Below, piece by piece: positions 17,677 to 25,944 of a stretch of DNA of 64,000 bases. A model generated the notes under the pieces. That model was not told where the DNA came from, searched no databases, and saw nothing but the letters and a program-made list of their open reading frames with translations. The DNA lies in contig CAJMMQ010000002.1 in assembly GCA_905214625.1 (NCBI GenBank), positions 1-64,000 of the forward strand, read 5' to 3'. Both the position numbers and the translations under genes were made by a program. This DNA comes from an uncultured bacterium (GTDB taxonomy: Bacteria > Bacteroidota > Bacteroidia > Bacteroidales > Bacteroidaceae). The first letter of the stretch is position 1; each line of letters starts with the position of its first letter.

Positions 17677-18055
17677 TCATACTGTATATTTATTATTTTT
17701 TTTTAGCACTATCGCTGTTCACGCCTTCAGCAAGCCGTATTAATCTGTCAGGAAAGTTTATAGAAAGGAGCAGAAAACTTTTTGATTTTAACGCTCTCAG
17801 AATGGCGTTTTTCTGCGCAAGTCTCACTTTTTGCCGAAAAACCGCAAAAATTTCACGTTTTTGTTAACCTGCTGATATACTGTCTTTTATACCGTCAGCC
17901 CCACAAAAGCATGTGTGTTAAAAAACATTACTCGGCCACTTACGGTTCAAAAACGATAGGTTTAGCAATCGAAAGAGGCCCTGTCAGCAGGGCAAAACCT
18001 GCGGTTTTAACCGCCGGAACAGACATTTCGGGAATGAAAACACAGCATAAAAACA

Positions 18056-18106
18056 AACGTATGTTAAACAGATATAGCCAAACAGCCTGTCTGTTTAACA
18101 TACGTT
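18056..18106. repeat. perfect 16-bp inverted repeat
   Basis: AACGTATGTTAAACAG at 18056-18071 is mirrored exactly at 18091-18106, with a 19-base loop that itself contains AACAG/CTGT. No T-run follows on either strand, so it is not a standard terminator. It lies in the 500-base gap between ferritin and the CHAT gene. The rest of that gap (17680-18050) shows no gene and has only vague similarity to the dispersed intergenic element. Confidence 0.7.
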
Positions 18107-18126
18107 ATACATCAGATTTCTATTTT

Positions 18127-18167
18127 ACAGAAAACTCCGTACATAAATTTTGTAAGGAGTTTTCTGT
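18127..18167 (-). terminator. terminator of the TPR-CHAT gene
   Basis: A 12-base perfect stem (18127-18138 with 18156-18167) 11 bases beyond the stop codon. On the minus strand the hairpin is followed by TAAAATA, a weak T-run. Confidence 0.6.
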
Positions 18168-18178
18168 TACATCAACGC

Positions 18179-21100
18179 CTATTCGGCATCGAGCAGCACG
18201 AAGGCAGCCCAGAAGAACGGACTGGGATGAGTGGCGCGCAGGTTGGCCGTGGCCTGTCTGAACGCCTCGTGCTTGGAGCTGCCGCCCAGCCACAGGCGGT
18301 AGAAGTCTTGCATGAAGAGCGACGTGGCGCGGTCGTTGACGTTCCACAGCGACAGAATCATCGACCTTACTCCTGCCTCCTTAAATCCGCGCTGCAGTCC
18401 GTAGACACCCTCAAGACTATAGTCGCCGAGAGCCGTCTCGCAGGCGGAGAGCACCACGAGGTCGGTGCGGCTAAGGTCGAGCATCGAAAGCTCGTTGGCC
18501 GTCATTATTCCGTCGTTGTCGTCGGGCCTCTTTTCGCCCATCCATGTGGTGTTGGCTCCGGCAAAGGCCAGTCCGCTGCGCTGCATCGAATGATAGCGGC
18601 CGCCGGGATGATTGCGCAGAAAGGCGTTGTTTTCAACATCTTTCTGGCTGATGTAGAAGCCGTGTGTGGCCAGATGTATTATGTCGGGACTATTGCCGTC
18701 GAGCGTGTAGAAGTTGGCCTCGGTGGCGTTGTCGCCCATATATTTGTCTATAACAATGCCTCCGGCAGTCATGTTTCCGGCAATGGTGTCGGTCTCGGCG
18801 CGCGTCTCGTCAAGGTCGGCAAAGGCCACCGACATGGCCGCGCGCGTGCCGTCGGCAGTGTGCGTAATGCTGTCGGGCAGCTTGCCGTAGTTTATTCCGC
18901 CGAATAGTGCCGCCGAGCTTATTTTTTCTGTCCTGCCGCGCGCAACAAGCATGGCCGTGGTTGACAGCTGGCGCAGGTCGTAGCGGTCGGCCAGACAGCT
19001 GTCGGCCGACAGGGGCAGCGCGGCAAAGGCCACACGGTTAAGGAAGGCCGTGGGCGAATAATACACCGTCTTGACACCGCCAAGCTCGCCGTCGAGCGGT
19101 GCCCATATCATGTCGTATAGCCTTGAGCGGCCGTAGGCGTAGAGCCTCCGGGCGCGCGTCTCGGCCGGAAAGTTGTCAACCTTGCTCAACGTTTCGTAAC
19201 ATTCGGCGGCATTGCACAGCCTTACATATCGCGGCCGCTCGCATCCGGGGCGAACCACAAGCGCCATGAGCGAGCTGTCGCCCAGCACAAACTCTACAGC
19301 CGCCTCATCGGCTTTCAGGCAGTTTCTAACCTCCTGCCACGTCACCACGCGCATGGTGTCGGCACGGAATTTCACTGTCTGCTGCGAGAGCCACTTCTCC
19401 AGTCTGTCTATGCTGCGCTGCATCTTGGCGTGTGCCCACGACGATGCCGAGTCGGTCATGTCCATGCTCATGGCCCTCTTCTGCTTGTTCAGCATGTCGA
19501 GCGTGTCGAGTCTGGCCACGAGCGTCTTGTCGCCCGAGCGCAGGATAGAGCGGCGCAGCCTCTCCCACGAGTGCAGCAGCAGTCCCTTGTCAAACAGGGC
19601 AGCGTTGTAGACATCGGCGGCAAGCTCTGCGGGGCGGCGCGACAGCATGTCGTTAAGGCGCATGCCGGTGTTTCCGTATGAATTAAGAAACTCGCCGCGC
19701 TCGTTAGACGACATGAAGTCGAAGTTGGCAAACACATACGAGCGTATGCGCCCGGCCTGTGCCACGGCAGTTTCAACAGCCTCGTCGTCGTGGTGCAGCA
19801 TATTGGCAAGGAAAGCCATCCTGTCGCCAATCTGAATTTTCTCGAATGTGTTAAACCTGTCAATATGCTGATAGCACCGGCGCGTATATTCGTATGCCTT
19901 CTGCCAGTCTTTCTCATTGATATAATACTCAGCCATGGCGTTAAATCCCAGCCATGGCGTTCCGCTTGCAAGGTATGCCTCAGCCATGAGGTTAAGATAG
20001 TGAAGCTCGCGCTGCTTGTCGCCGCGCACCTTGCCGTACCATCCCCTCAGACTGTTTACAAGGTTAAGCCACACCGGTTCGCAACGGTAGTCGTAGGGCT
20101 TGGCATATTCAGGAAAGTCTTTCTCCATGTTGTGCAGCATAGGTATTATCTGCGTTTCAAACATATTCACCACCTTGTCGGTAAACTCTTTGCCCTTGCG
20201 GTATTCGGCGGCCCGCTCCGGCGTGTCGCTGTATTCTGCCTCACTGTTGTCGGTGAGCACTTTGCCTTCGGCTACAATATCGGTTACGGTGGTTATGAAG
20301 CGCAATACGTAAGAATAAAGAATCTCGCGCGACTGCCCTGTGCGTTCATACACAGATATTATTACAGGTATCTGCTCCATCATTGCCGGCAGATATTGCA
20401 GTATATCGTCAGGTGTGCGCCAGTTTATAATGAGAAATCTGTTCCACAGGGCCTCAAGATACAGAGCCGACGCCTGCATTCCGGCGGCCTCAATGGCAGC
20501 TATGTTCTGCTCATTGAACTGTTCGGCCTCATGGTCGTTGCCTTGCGAGAAATACAGACTGAACAGCTCGTTGTTGAAGTCGAACAGCGTGGCGTCGAGC
20601 GGCTCGCACAGCTGCGAGGCCAGCTCCCAGCCCTTGCGCAGCGCCAGCTCCGCCTTGTCGTGCTGTCCGAGATAATTATAATAGTGGGACAGATACATAT
20701 ATCCCCTCAAAGTCTCGGTGTTAAGGTCTACGGTGTCTGCCATATACAGACTCTCGGCCTTGCCGAAAACACCGGCAAGCTTGTCGGTGTCGGTTACTCC
20801 GTCATTTAGCATCACCTGCCCGAGCAGCAGGTTAACATAGGCAAGGTCTGACGGCAACTCTTGCAGCGCGGCAAGATCAAGCAGGGCTTCAAACTGCTTT
20901 GCGGCTCCGTCATAGTCGCCAATGCTGTTTAGGTAGAGGCCATAGTTAAGCAGCGGCATCGTGGCCGGAATGCCGACCTCTGCATACAGTTTCAGCGTCT
21001 TGTCGTATTCGCGCCTTATAGTGTCGGCCGACTGCGACACATATTGTCCATAGCCCGCCGTCTCAAGTTGTATATCGGCAGTTATGGGCAGCGTCTTTCC

Positions 21101-22534
21101 GCCCGTAAGCACGTCGAGGTCGGCAGCCAGGCGGCGCGTTATGGCCAGTGCGTCAGGCGTGCGGCCGTTGCTGTTACAGGTCTGCGCAAGGCGCCTTGCC
21201 GCCGCAAACAGCCGCCACGAGGGCTTTAAGTTGCGGTCGAGGGCCATGGCCGTGAGTTCCTGCAGCCTCGATGCCAATGTAGTAACGTCGCTCTTCTCGT
21301 ATGCCTGCATAAAGCACATCTTGTCCATTATGTATTGTCCGGGGTCGTCGGCGTAGGTGATGCGCGCCGTGGCGTCATATATCTGCTCCATCTTCATCAC
21401 GTCGGCCACTGACGATGCGCCCGCTGCCATGCCCAGGTTGAGCCCGTAGATTACGGGCAGCGACAGATACGCTCTGCTGCCGGCACCGTAGTACTGGGCG
21501 TAAGGCTCAAGCTCGTCGGCATATTTCCACGCAAAGCGCAGCGGATAGCCGTTGGCCGCCGCTATATAGTCGCGTATGGCCTTCATGTCTGTTATCATCG
21601 GATGGCCCTGCGGCATGTGTCTTTCGGTTATAGCCACCACGCTGTCGGCAGCCGCCACGAGTGCTGCTCCGTCGCCCGGCATGGCCCCTGCCATCAGGCC
21701 GTTTATCCACGGCACCATCGTGTCGGGACTGTCGTTGCCCAGCTGTCGCCTCAATATGGCGAGGCTCTCTCTGTAATAATAAGGCGAGTTGGTTATTATC
21801 CCGGTAAATGCCATAGTGTCGTATGGCGCGGTGTCGATATCCTTGTCGGCAAACAGCACGCTGTCGATGGCCTGCTTGAAGTCGTTGTCAAACTCGGTGC
21901 GCTCCTTCATTATGGCCAGCATGTGCATCATCTCTGCCTTGTTTACCGTTTCGGGATGATTTTTGTAGAATCTCAGAAAGTCTTTTTCGAGGCCGAATAT
22001 CTCTCTTATGCGCATCGGGTTTTCGCCTTCAACATAGCTGTAGAGCAAATGTTGGCGCGCTATCTTGTAAAGCAATTGAGCCTCTTCGGCCGTGGCTATG
22101 CCGTCCACAAGGCTTATAGCACGCTCTATAGTAGATATACAGGCACTGTCGTAATATGAGCCTTGCAGGTTGGCAAGGTTGTAGAGCGTGCGGGCCAGCG
22201 CCTCAGGACATTCTTCTGAGTATCGTCCGGCTGCGTCGGCACAGGCTTTCAACGCGGCAAACTTCATACTGCCTTTCAGGTCAAGACGATTGGCATCCAG
22301 CATGTCTGCATAGTCATTCAGCACAGGAACAAGCCTTGCGGCCGCCCTTATGCGGTCTGTTGCGGCCTTGCTCCTGTCGAGCGAGCTTACGGCATCGGAG
22401 GCTTTCATTATCAGCACGGCTTCGTTCCCGGCATCAGTCTCACTGACGCTCCGGGCATGCAGCACTACGGCCGCCGCAAGACAGAGCAGCGCGGCCAATG
22501 ACAGTCGGTATATGCTAAAACGGAATGACATCAT
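18179..22534 (-). CDS. exported TPR-CHAT protein, putative cysteine protease
   Basis: A 1451-residue protein with a Sec-type signal (YRLSLAALLCLAAAVVLHARS). Almost the whole middle is helical repeat sequence, consistent with TPR or TPR-like units (for example ALYLEALWNRF, GYMYLSHYYNYLGQHDKAEL). The last roughly 300 residues are a CHAT domain, the caspase-like peptidase fold. The His-Cys pair is in place: ATHGF with His1291 and SACETALG with Cys1365. The FFWAAFVLLD ending is typical of CHAT domains. It is therefore predicted to be an active, periplasmic or surface-exposed cysteine protease using its TPR array to bind a partner. It stands alone between convergent ferritin and divergent rnr, with its own promoter and terminator. 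No defence or CRISPR genes are nearby. Substrate and trigger are unknown. Confidence 0.87.
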   Translation of the reverse strand: MMSFRFSIYRLSLAALLCLAAAVVLHARSVSETDAGNEAVLIMKASDAVSSLDRSKAATDRIRAAARLVPVLNDYADMLDANRLDLKGSMKFAALKACADAAGRYSEECPEALARTLYNLANLQGSYYDSACISTIERAISLVDGIATAEEAQLLYKIARQHLLYSYVEGENPMRIREIFGLEKDFLRFYKNHPETVNKAEMMHMLAIMKERTEFDNDFKQAIDSVLFADKDIDTAPYDTMAFTGIITNSPYYYRESLAILRRQLGNDSPDTMVPWINGLMAGAMPGDGAALVAAADSVVAITERHMPQGHPMITDMKAIRDYIAAANGYPLRFAWKYADELEPYAQYYGAGSRAYLSLPVIYGLNLGMAAGASSVADVMKMEQIYDATARITYADDPGQYIMDKMCFMQAYEKSDVTTLASRLQELTAMALDRNLKPSWRLFAAARRLAQTCNSNGRTPDALAITRRLAADLDVLTGGKTLPITADIQLETAGYGQYVSQSADTIRREYDKTLKLYAEVGIPATMPLLNYGLYLNSIGDYDGAAKQFEALLDLAALQELPSDLAYVNLLLGQVMLNDGVTDTDKLAGVFGKAESLYMADTVDLNTETLRGYMYLSHYYNYLGQHDKAELALRKGWELASQLCEPLDATLFDFNNELFSLYFSQGNDHEAEQFNEQNIAAIEAAGMQASALYLEALWNRFLIINWRTPDDILQYLPAMMEQIPVIISVYERTGQSREILYSYVLRFITTVTDIVAEGKVLTDNSEAEYSDTPERAAEYRKGKEFTDKVVNMFETQIIPMLHNMEKDFPEYAKPYDYRCEPVWLNLVNSLRGWYGKVRGDKQRELHYLNLMAEAYLASGTPWLGFNAMAEYYINEKDWQKAYEYTRRCYQHIDRFNTFEKIQIGDRMAFLANMLHHDDEAVETAVAQAGRIRSYVFANFDFMSSNERGEFLNSYGNTGMRLNDMLSRRPAELAADVYNAALFDKGLLLHSWERLRRSILRSGDKTLVARLDTLDMLNKQKRAMSMDMTDSASSWAHAKMQRSIDRLEKWLSQQTVKFRADTMRVVTWQEVRNCLKADEAAVEFVLGDSSLMALVVRPGCERPRYVRLCNAAECYETLSKVDNFPAETRARRLYAYGRSRLYDMIWAPLDGELGGVKTVYYSPTAFLNRVAFAALPLSADSCLADRYDLRQLSTTAMLVARGRTEKISSAALFGGINYGKLPDSITHTADGTRAAMSVAFADLDETRAETDTIAGNMTAGGIVIDKYMGDNATEANFYTLDGNSPDIIHLATHGFYISQKDVENNAFLRNHPGGRYHSMQRSGLAFAGANTTWMGEKRPDDNDGIMTANELSMLDLSRTDLVVLSACETALGDYSLEGVYGLQRGFKEAGVRSMILSLWNVNDRATSLFMQDFYRLWLGGSSKHEAFRQATANLRATHPSPFFWAAFVLLDAE

Positions 22535-22654
22535 GGCAAAAGAATATTTAATTTAAAAAACAAACCGGCCTTACAGACGCGGCAAAAACAGATAATATCC
22601 GCAAATTATTACACGAACGTATATTATATAGGCGATGCATCACCAACATATTTA

Positions 22655-22687
22655 CAAAGATACGCTTATTTTTTTACAACACGCAAA
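22655..22687 (-). promoter_or_regulatory. candidate promoter of the TPR-CHAT gene
   Basis: Minus-strand TTTG (22684-22687), 21 bases, then TATCTTTG (22655-22662), an exact -7 box. It predicts a leader of about 115 bases before the ATG at 22534. Confidence 0.5.
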
Positions 22688-22810
22688 AATACCGCTCCAA
22701 TATGCCATGTTTGAGGCCATAAAGTTTGCCGGACCAATGTTTTAACCAACATGTAACATAAAATTAATTATTTAAGGTGAAATTAATGCTGAAGTAAGGA
22801 ATTATTTTCG

Positions 22811-22818
22811 TAACTTCG
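22811..22818 (+). promoter_or_regulatory. possible -7 box for rnr
   Basis: TAACTTCG, one mismatch from TAnnTTTG, 125 bases upstream of the rnr ATG. No clear -33 box was seen. The remaining 22535-22943 gap holds AT-rich sequence and no gene. Confidence 0.3.
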
Positions 22819-22943
22819 CACGGAAAGGCAATGCCTGGCATCGACAGCCCGGAACAAGAGGACCGGACAACCCGGACAAATCATTACACAAAGGCTGACA
22901 ACATGCAAGCGGCACGGCCGGACATTATAAAATAAATAGAATT

Positions 22944-25145
22944 ATGGCAAAAGGAAAAAAATCGACAAAGAGGCTTACGAAAAACAAAATTTCGGAGATG
23001 CTGCAAAACCTATTTCTGCAGAACTCTGACAAGACGCTAAGCTTCAAAAACATATTCAAGACGCTCAACCTGAAGACTCACCCCGCAAAGATGCTGGCCG
23101 TGGACGTGATGGAAGAGATGGCATGGGACGACTTTCTGAGCAAGGTGAGCGACAACTCATACAAGCTGAACACCAAAGGACAGGTGCAGGAAGGCCGCTT
23201 CATACGCAAGGCCAACGGCAAGAACAGCTTTGTGCCCGACGACAGCGGCAAACCCGTGTTTGTGGCCGAGCGCAACTCGCTCTTCGCACTCACAGGCGAC
23301 CGCGTAAAGGTTACGTTCATGGCGCGCAGGGAGAACCACATCAAGGAGGCTAAGGTAATTGAGATTCTTGAGCGCGCGCACGATACATTCGTGGGCAAGC
23401 TGAGGGTTGAGAGAGACTTTGCCTTCCTCGTGTCGAACAGCGACATCTTTGTTCACGACGTAATTATACCGAAGAACAAGCTGAAGGGCGGAAAGACCAA
23501 CGACAAAGCCCTCGTGAAGGTTACAAAATGGCCCGACGACGACAACAAGAACATCATTGGCGAGGTGGTTGACATTCTGGGAGAGACCGGCGACAACGAC
23601 GTTGAAATGAACGCAATACTGGCCCAGTATGGTCTGCCGTACAGATATCCCAAGAAGGTTGAGGAGGCTGCCGAGAAGATAAGTGCCGAGATAACCGAAG
23701 AGGACTATAAGGAACGCGAGGACTTCCGCGACGTCACCACGTTCACCATTGACCCGAAGGACGCCAAGGACTTTGACGACGCCTTATCTATCAAGCCGCT
23801 GGGCAAAGACCTGTGGGAGGTTGGCGTGCACATTGCCGACGTGTCTCACTATGTCACCGAAGGCTCCGTAATAGACAAGGAGGCACAGAAACGCGCCACG
23901 AGCGTTTATCTGGTTGACCGCACTATACCCATGCTGCCCGAGCGCCTTTGCAACTTTATATGCTCGCTGCGCCCTGATGAGGAGAAGCTGACATACAGTG
24001 CAGTGTTCAACCTCGATGCCGAGGCCAACGTGAAGAGCTGGCGACTGGTTCACACCGTGATAAAGAGCAACCGCCGCTTTGCCTATGAGGAGGTGCAGCA
24101 GATATTGGAAGACAACGGAGTGGTGGAAGGCACGGGCGAGCCCGCGCCGCCTGCAGGCAAGGACGGATACAAGGGCGAGTTTGCCACGGAGCTGATAACG
24201 CTCGACATGCTGGCAAAGAAGCTGCGCAAGGCAAGATTCAAGAACGGAGCCGTGAAGTTCGACCGCGAGGAGCTTCACTTCGACGTTGACGAGAAGGGCA
24301 AGCCCACACGCTGTTACTTCAAGAAGTCGAAAGACGCCAACAAGCTCATCGAGGAATTCATGCTGCTGGCCAACCGCAGCGTGGCCGAGAGCATCGGCAA
24401 GGTGAAGAAGGGGCAGAAAGCCAAGACGCTGCCCTACCGTATTCACGATGTGCCCGACCCGACAAAGCTTGAGCGTCTGCGCGAGTTTATCGTGAAGTTC
24501 GGCTACAAGCTGAAGACCGAAGGCACCAAAGGCGAAATTTCGCGCAGCCTGAACAAGCTGATGGACGACTGCAACGGCCGCCGCGAGCAGAACGTAATAG
24601 AGAGCGTTGCGCTAAGGGCCATGATGAAGGCGAAGTACAGCGTACACAACATAGGCCACTACGGACTGGCTTTCGACTACTACACCCACTTCACCAGTCC
24701 TATCCGCCGCTATCCCGACACTATGGTTCACCGCCTGCTTACGCGCTATCAAAACGGCGGACGCAGTGCCAACAAGGAATATTACGAGGAGCTGTGCGAG
24801 CACTCGAGCGACATGGAACAGATAGCACAGAACGCCGAGCGCGACTCTATAAAGTATAAGATGGTTGAGTTTATGTCCGACAAGATTGGCAACGAGTATC
24901 CGGCCCACATCAGCGGCATAACGTCTTACGGCATTTACTGCGAGATAGACGAGAACCACTGCGAGGGCATGGTGCCCATGCACGACCTCGACGACGACTA
25001 TTACGACTTCGACGAGCGCAACTATTGTCTCGTAGGCCGCCGACATCACAACAAATATCAGCTGGGCGACCCGATAAAGATTAAGGTGGCGCGCGCCAAC
25101 GTGGAGAAGCGCCAGCTCGACTTCACCCTGGCCGAGGAACAATAA
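22944..25145 (+). CDS. rnr: ribonuclease R
   Basis: A 733-residue 3'-to-5' exoribonuclease of the RNase II/R family, which degrades structured RNA in the cytoplasm. The order is normal. A lysine-rich winged-helix-like N-terminus (KNKISEMLQNLFLQNSDKTL) comes first, then cold-shock domains. The RNB catalytic domain has TIDPKDAKDFDDALS, which contains the metal-binding aspartates, and HFTSPIRRYPDTMVHRLL. A C-terminal S1 domain (PAHISGITSYGIYCEIDENHCEGMV is its core region) is followed by a short end without the long lysine-rich tail of the E. coli enzyme. It is followed by a strong hairpin and then a hemolysin III family gene on the same strand. Confidence 0.95.
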   Translation: MAKGKKSTKRLTKNKISEMLQNLFLQNSDKTLSFKNIFKTLNLKTHPAKMLAVDVMEEMAWDDFLSKVSDNSYKLNTKGQVQEGRFIRKANGKNSFVPDDSGKPVFVAERNSLFALTGDRVKVTFMARRENHIKEAKVIEILERAHDTFVGKLRVERDFAFLVSNSDIFVHDVIIPKNKLKGGKTNDKALVKVTKWPDDDNKNIIGEVVDILGETGDNDVEMNAILAQYGLPYRYPKKVEEAAEKISAEITEEDYKEREDFRDVTTFTIDPKDAKDFDDALSIKPLGKDLWEVGVHIADVSHYVTEGSVIDKEAQKRATSVYLVDRTIPMLPERLCNFICSLRPDEEKLTYSAVFNLDAEANVKSWRLVHTVIKSNRRFAYEEVQQILEDNGVVEGTGEPAPPAGKDGYKGEFATELITLDMLAKKLRKARFKNGAVKFDREELHFDVDEKGKPTRCYFKKSKDANKLIEEFMLLANRSVAESIGKVKKGQKAKTLPYRIHDVPDPTKLERLREFIVKFGYKLKTEGTKGEISRSLNKLMDDCNGRREQNVIESVALRAMMKAKYSVHNIGHYGLAFDYYTHFTSPIRRYPDTMVHRLLTRYQNGGRSANKEYYEELCEHSSDMEQIAQNAERDSIKYKMVEFMSDKIGNEYPAHISGITSYGIYCEIDENHCEGMVPMHDLDDDYYDFDERNYCLVGRRHHNKYQLGDPIKIKVARANVEKRQLDFTLAEEQ

Positions 25146-25162
25146 AAACAACCGTGGCCACC

Positions 25163-25203
25163 GCAAGGCCGGCATGAACGTAGCTGTTTCATGCCGGCCT
25201 TGC
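25163..25203 (+). terminator. rnr terminator-like hairpin
   Basis: A perfect 16-base GC-rich stem, 25163-25178 with 25188-25203, 17 bases after the rnr stop. No T-run follows on the + strand, so it may act as a 3'-end stabiliser or a partial stop. It overlaps the GTG at 25205 that could otherwise be read as the start of the next gene. Confidence 0.6.
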
Positions 25204-25237
25204 AGTGGCGGAACAAAATAATAAAGATAAACCCAAA

Positions 25238-25891
25238 ATGGCAATACACTACACACGGAGCGAAATGCTCCTCAACACATGGTCGCACGCCGCCGGCATC
25301 CTGCTCGGCGCCGTAACAGGAACGCTGCTGCTCATTATGTGCGCCAAGGGCGACAACAACTGGGCAGGAACGGGCGTGGTGCTCTATCTGGCCGGAATGT
25401 TGGCCTCATATATAGCCTCAACCGTATATCACGCCATGCCCGAACGCTACCGGCAGACAAAGGAGAGATTCAGAAAGCTCGACCATGCCGCCATATACTG
25501 GCACATAGCCGGCAGCTACTCGCCGCTTACGCTCATTGCCCTGCGGCAGGAAGGCCTGTGGGGCTGGGGCCTCTTCATCTTTATATGGACCTGCGCCCTG
25601 GCCGGCACCGTTATGAGCTTCAGGCGGCTAAGGGAGCACAGCAACATAGAGACAATGTGCTATATCGGCATGGGCCTCAGCGTGCTCGTGGCCTTCAAGC
25701 CGCTGATAGACAACGTTAGTCAGGCCGCCGTGTCGTGGATTGTGGCCGAGGGCGTGTTCTACATCACGGGAGCCCTGTTCTACAGCCTAAACAAGCGCCG
25801 CTACATGCACAGCGTGTTCCACTTCTTTGTCCTCGCCGGTTCGGTGTGTCATATCATTGCCGTGTGGGATGTGCTCATGCAGTATGTGTGA
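25238..25891 (+). CDS. hemolysin III family membrane protein
   Basis: A 217-residue, seven-helix inner-membrane protein of the hemolysin III/PAQR superfamily. Family motifs are visible: EMLLNTWSHAAG near the start, STVYHAM after the second helix, FRKLDHAAIYWHIAGSY, and HSVFHFFVLAGS before the last helix. The conserved Ser, His and Asp residues of the metal site lie in these motifs. The precise role is unsettled, and some members have been linked to membrane-energetics homeostasis. The frame opens at a GTG at 25205, but that abuts the upstream hairpin. The ATG at 25238 gives a family-typical length. It precedes the GH31 gene by 53 bases. Confidence 0.88.
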   Translation: MAIHYTRSEMLLNTWSHAAGILLGAVTGTLLLIMCAKGDNNWAGTGVVLYLAGMLASYIASTVYHAMPERYRQTKERFRKLDHAAIYWHIAGSYSPLTLIALRQEGLWGWGLFIFIWTCALAGTVMSFRRLREHSNIETMCYIGMGLSVLVAFKPLIDNVSQAAVSWIVAEGVFYITGALFYSLNKRRYMHSVFHFFVLAGSVCHIIAVWDVLMQYV

Positions 25892-25944
25892 CAAAGACTG
25901 ACGGAACAAGACTACAAAATCGATAGTATAAAAAACACATATAA

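Noticed and set aside
17782-18261. 159-codon + strand frame between ferritin and the CHAT gene
   Set aside because: It crosses the 16-bp inverted repeat and the CHAT terminator and overlaps the CHAT gene 3' end. No signal, domain or promoter.
25205-25237. GTG start for the hemolysin III family gene
   Set aside because: It is two bases from the upstream 16-bp hairpin and adds a polar tail that the family does not need. The ATG at 25238 is preferred.
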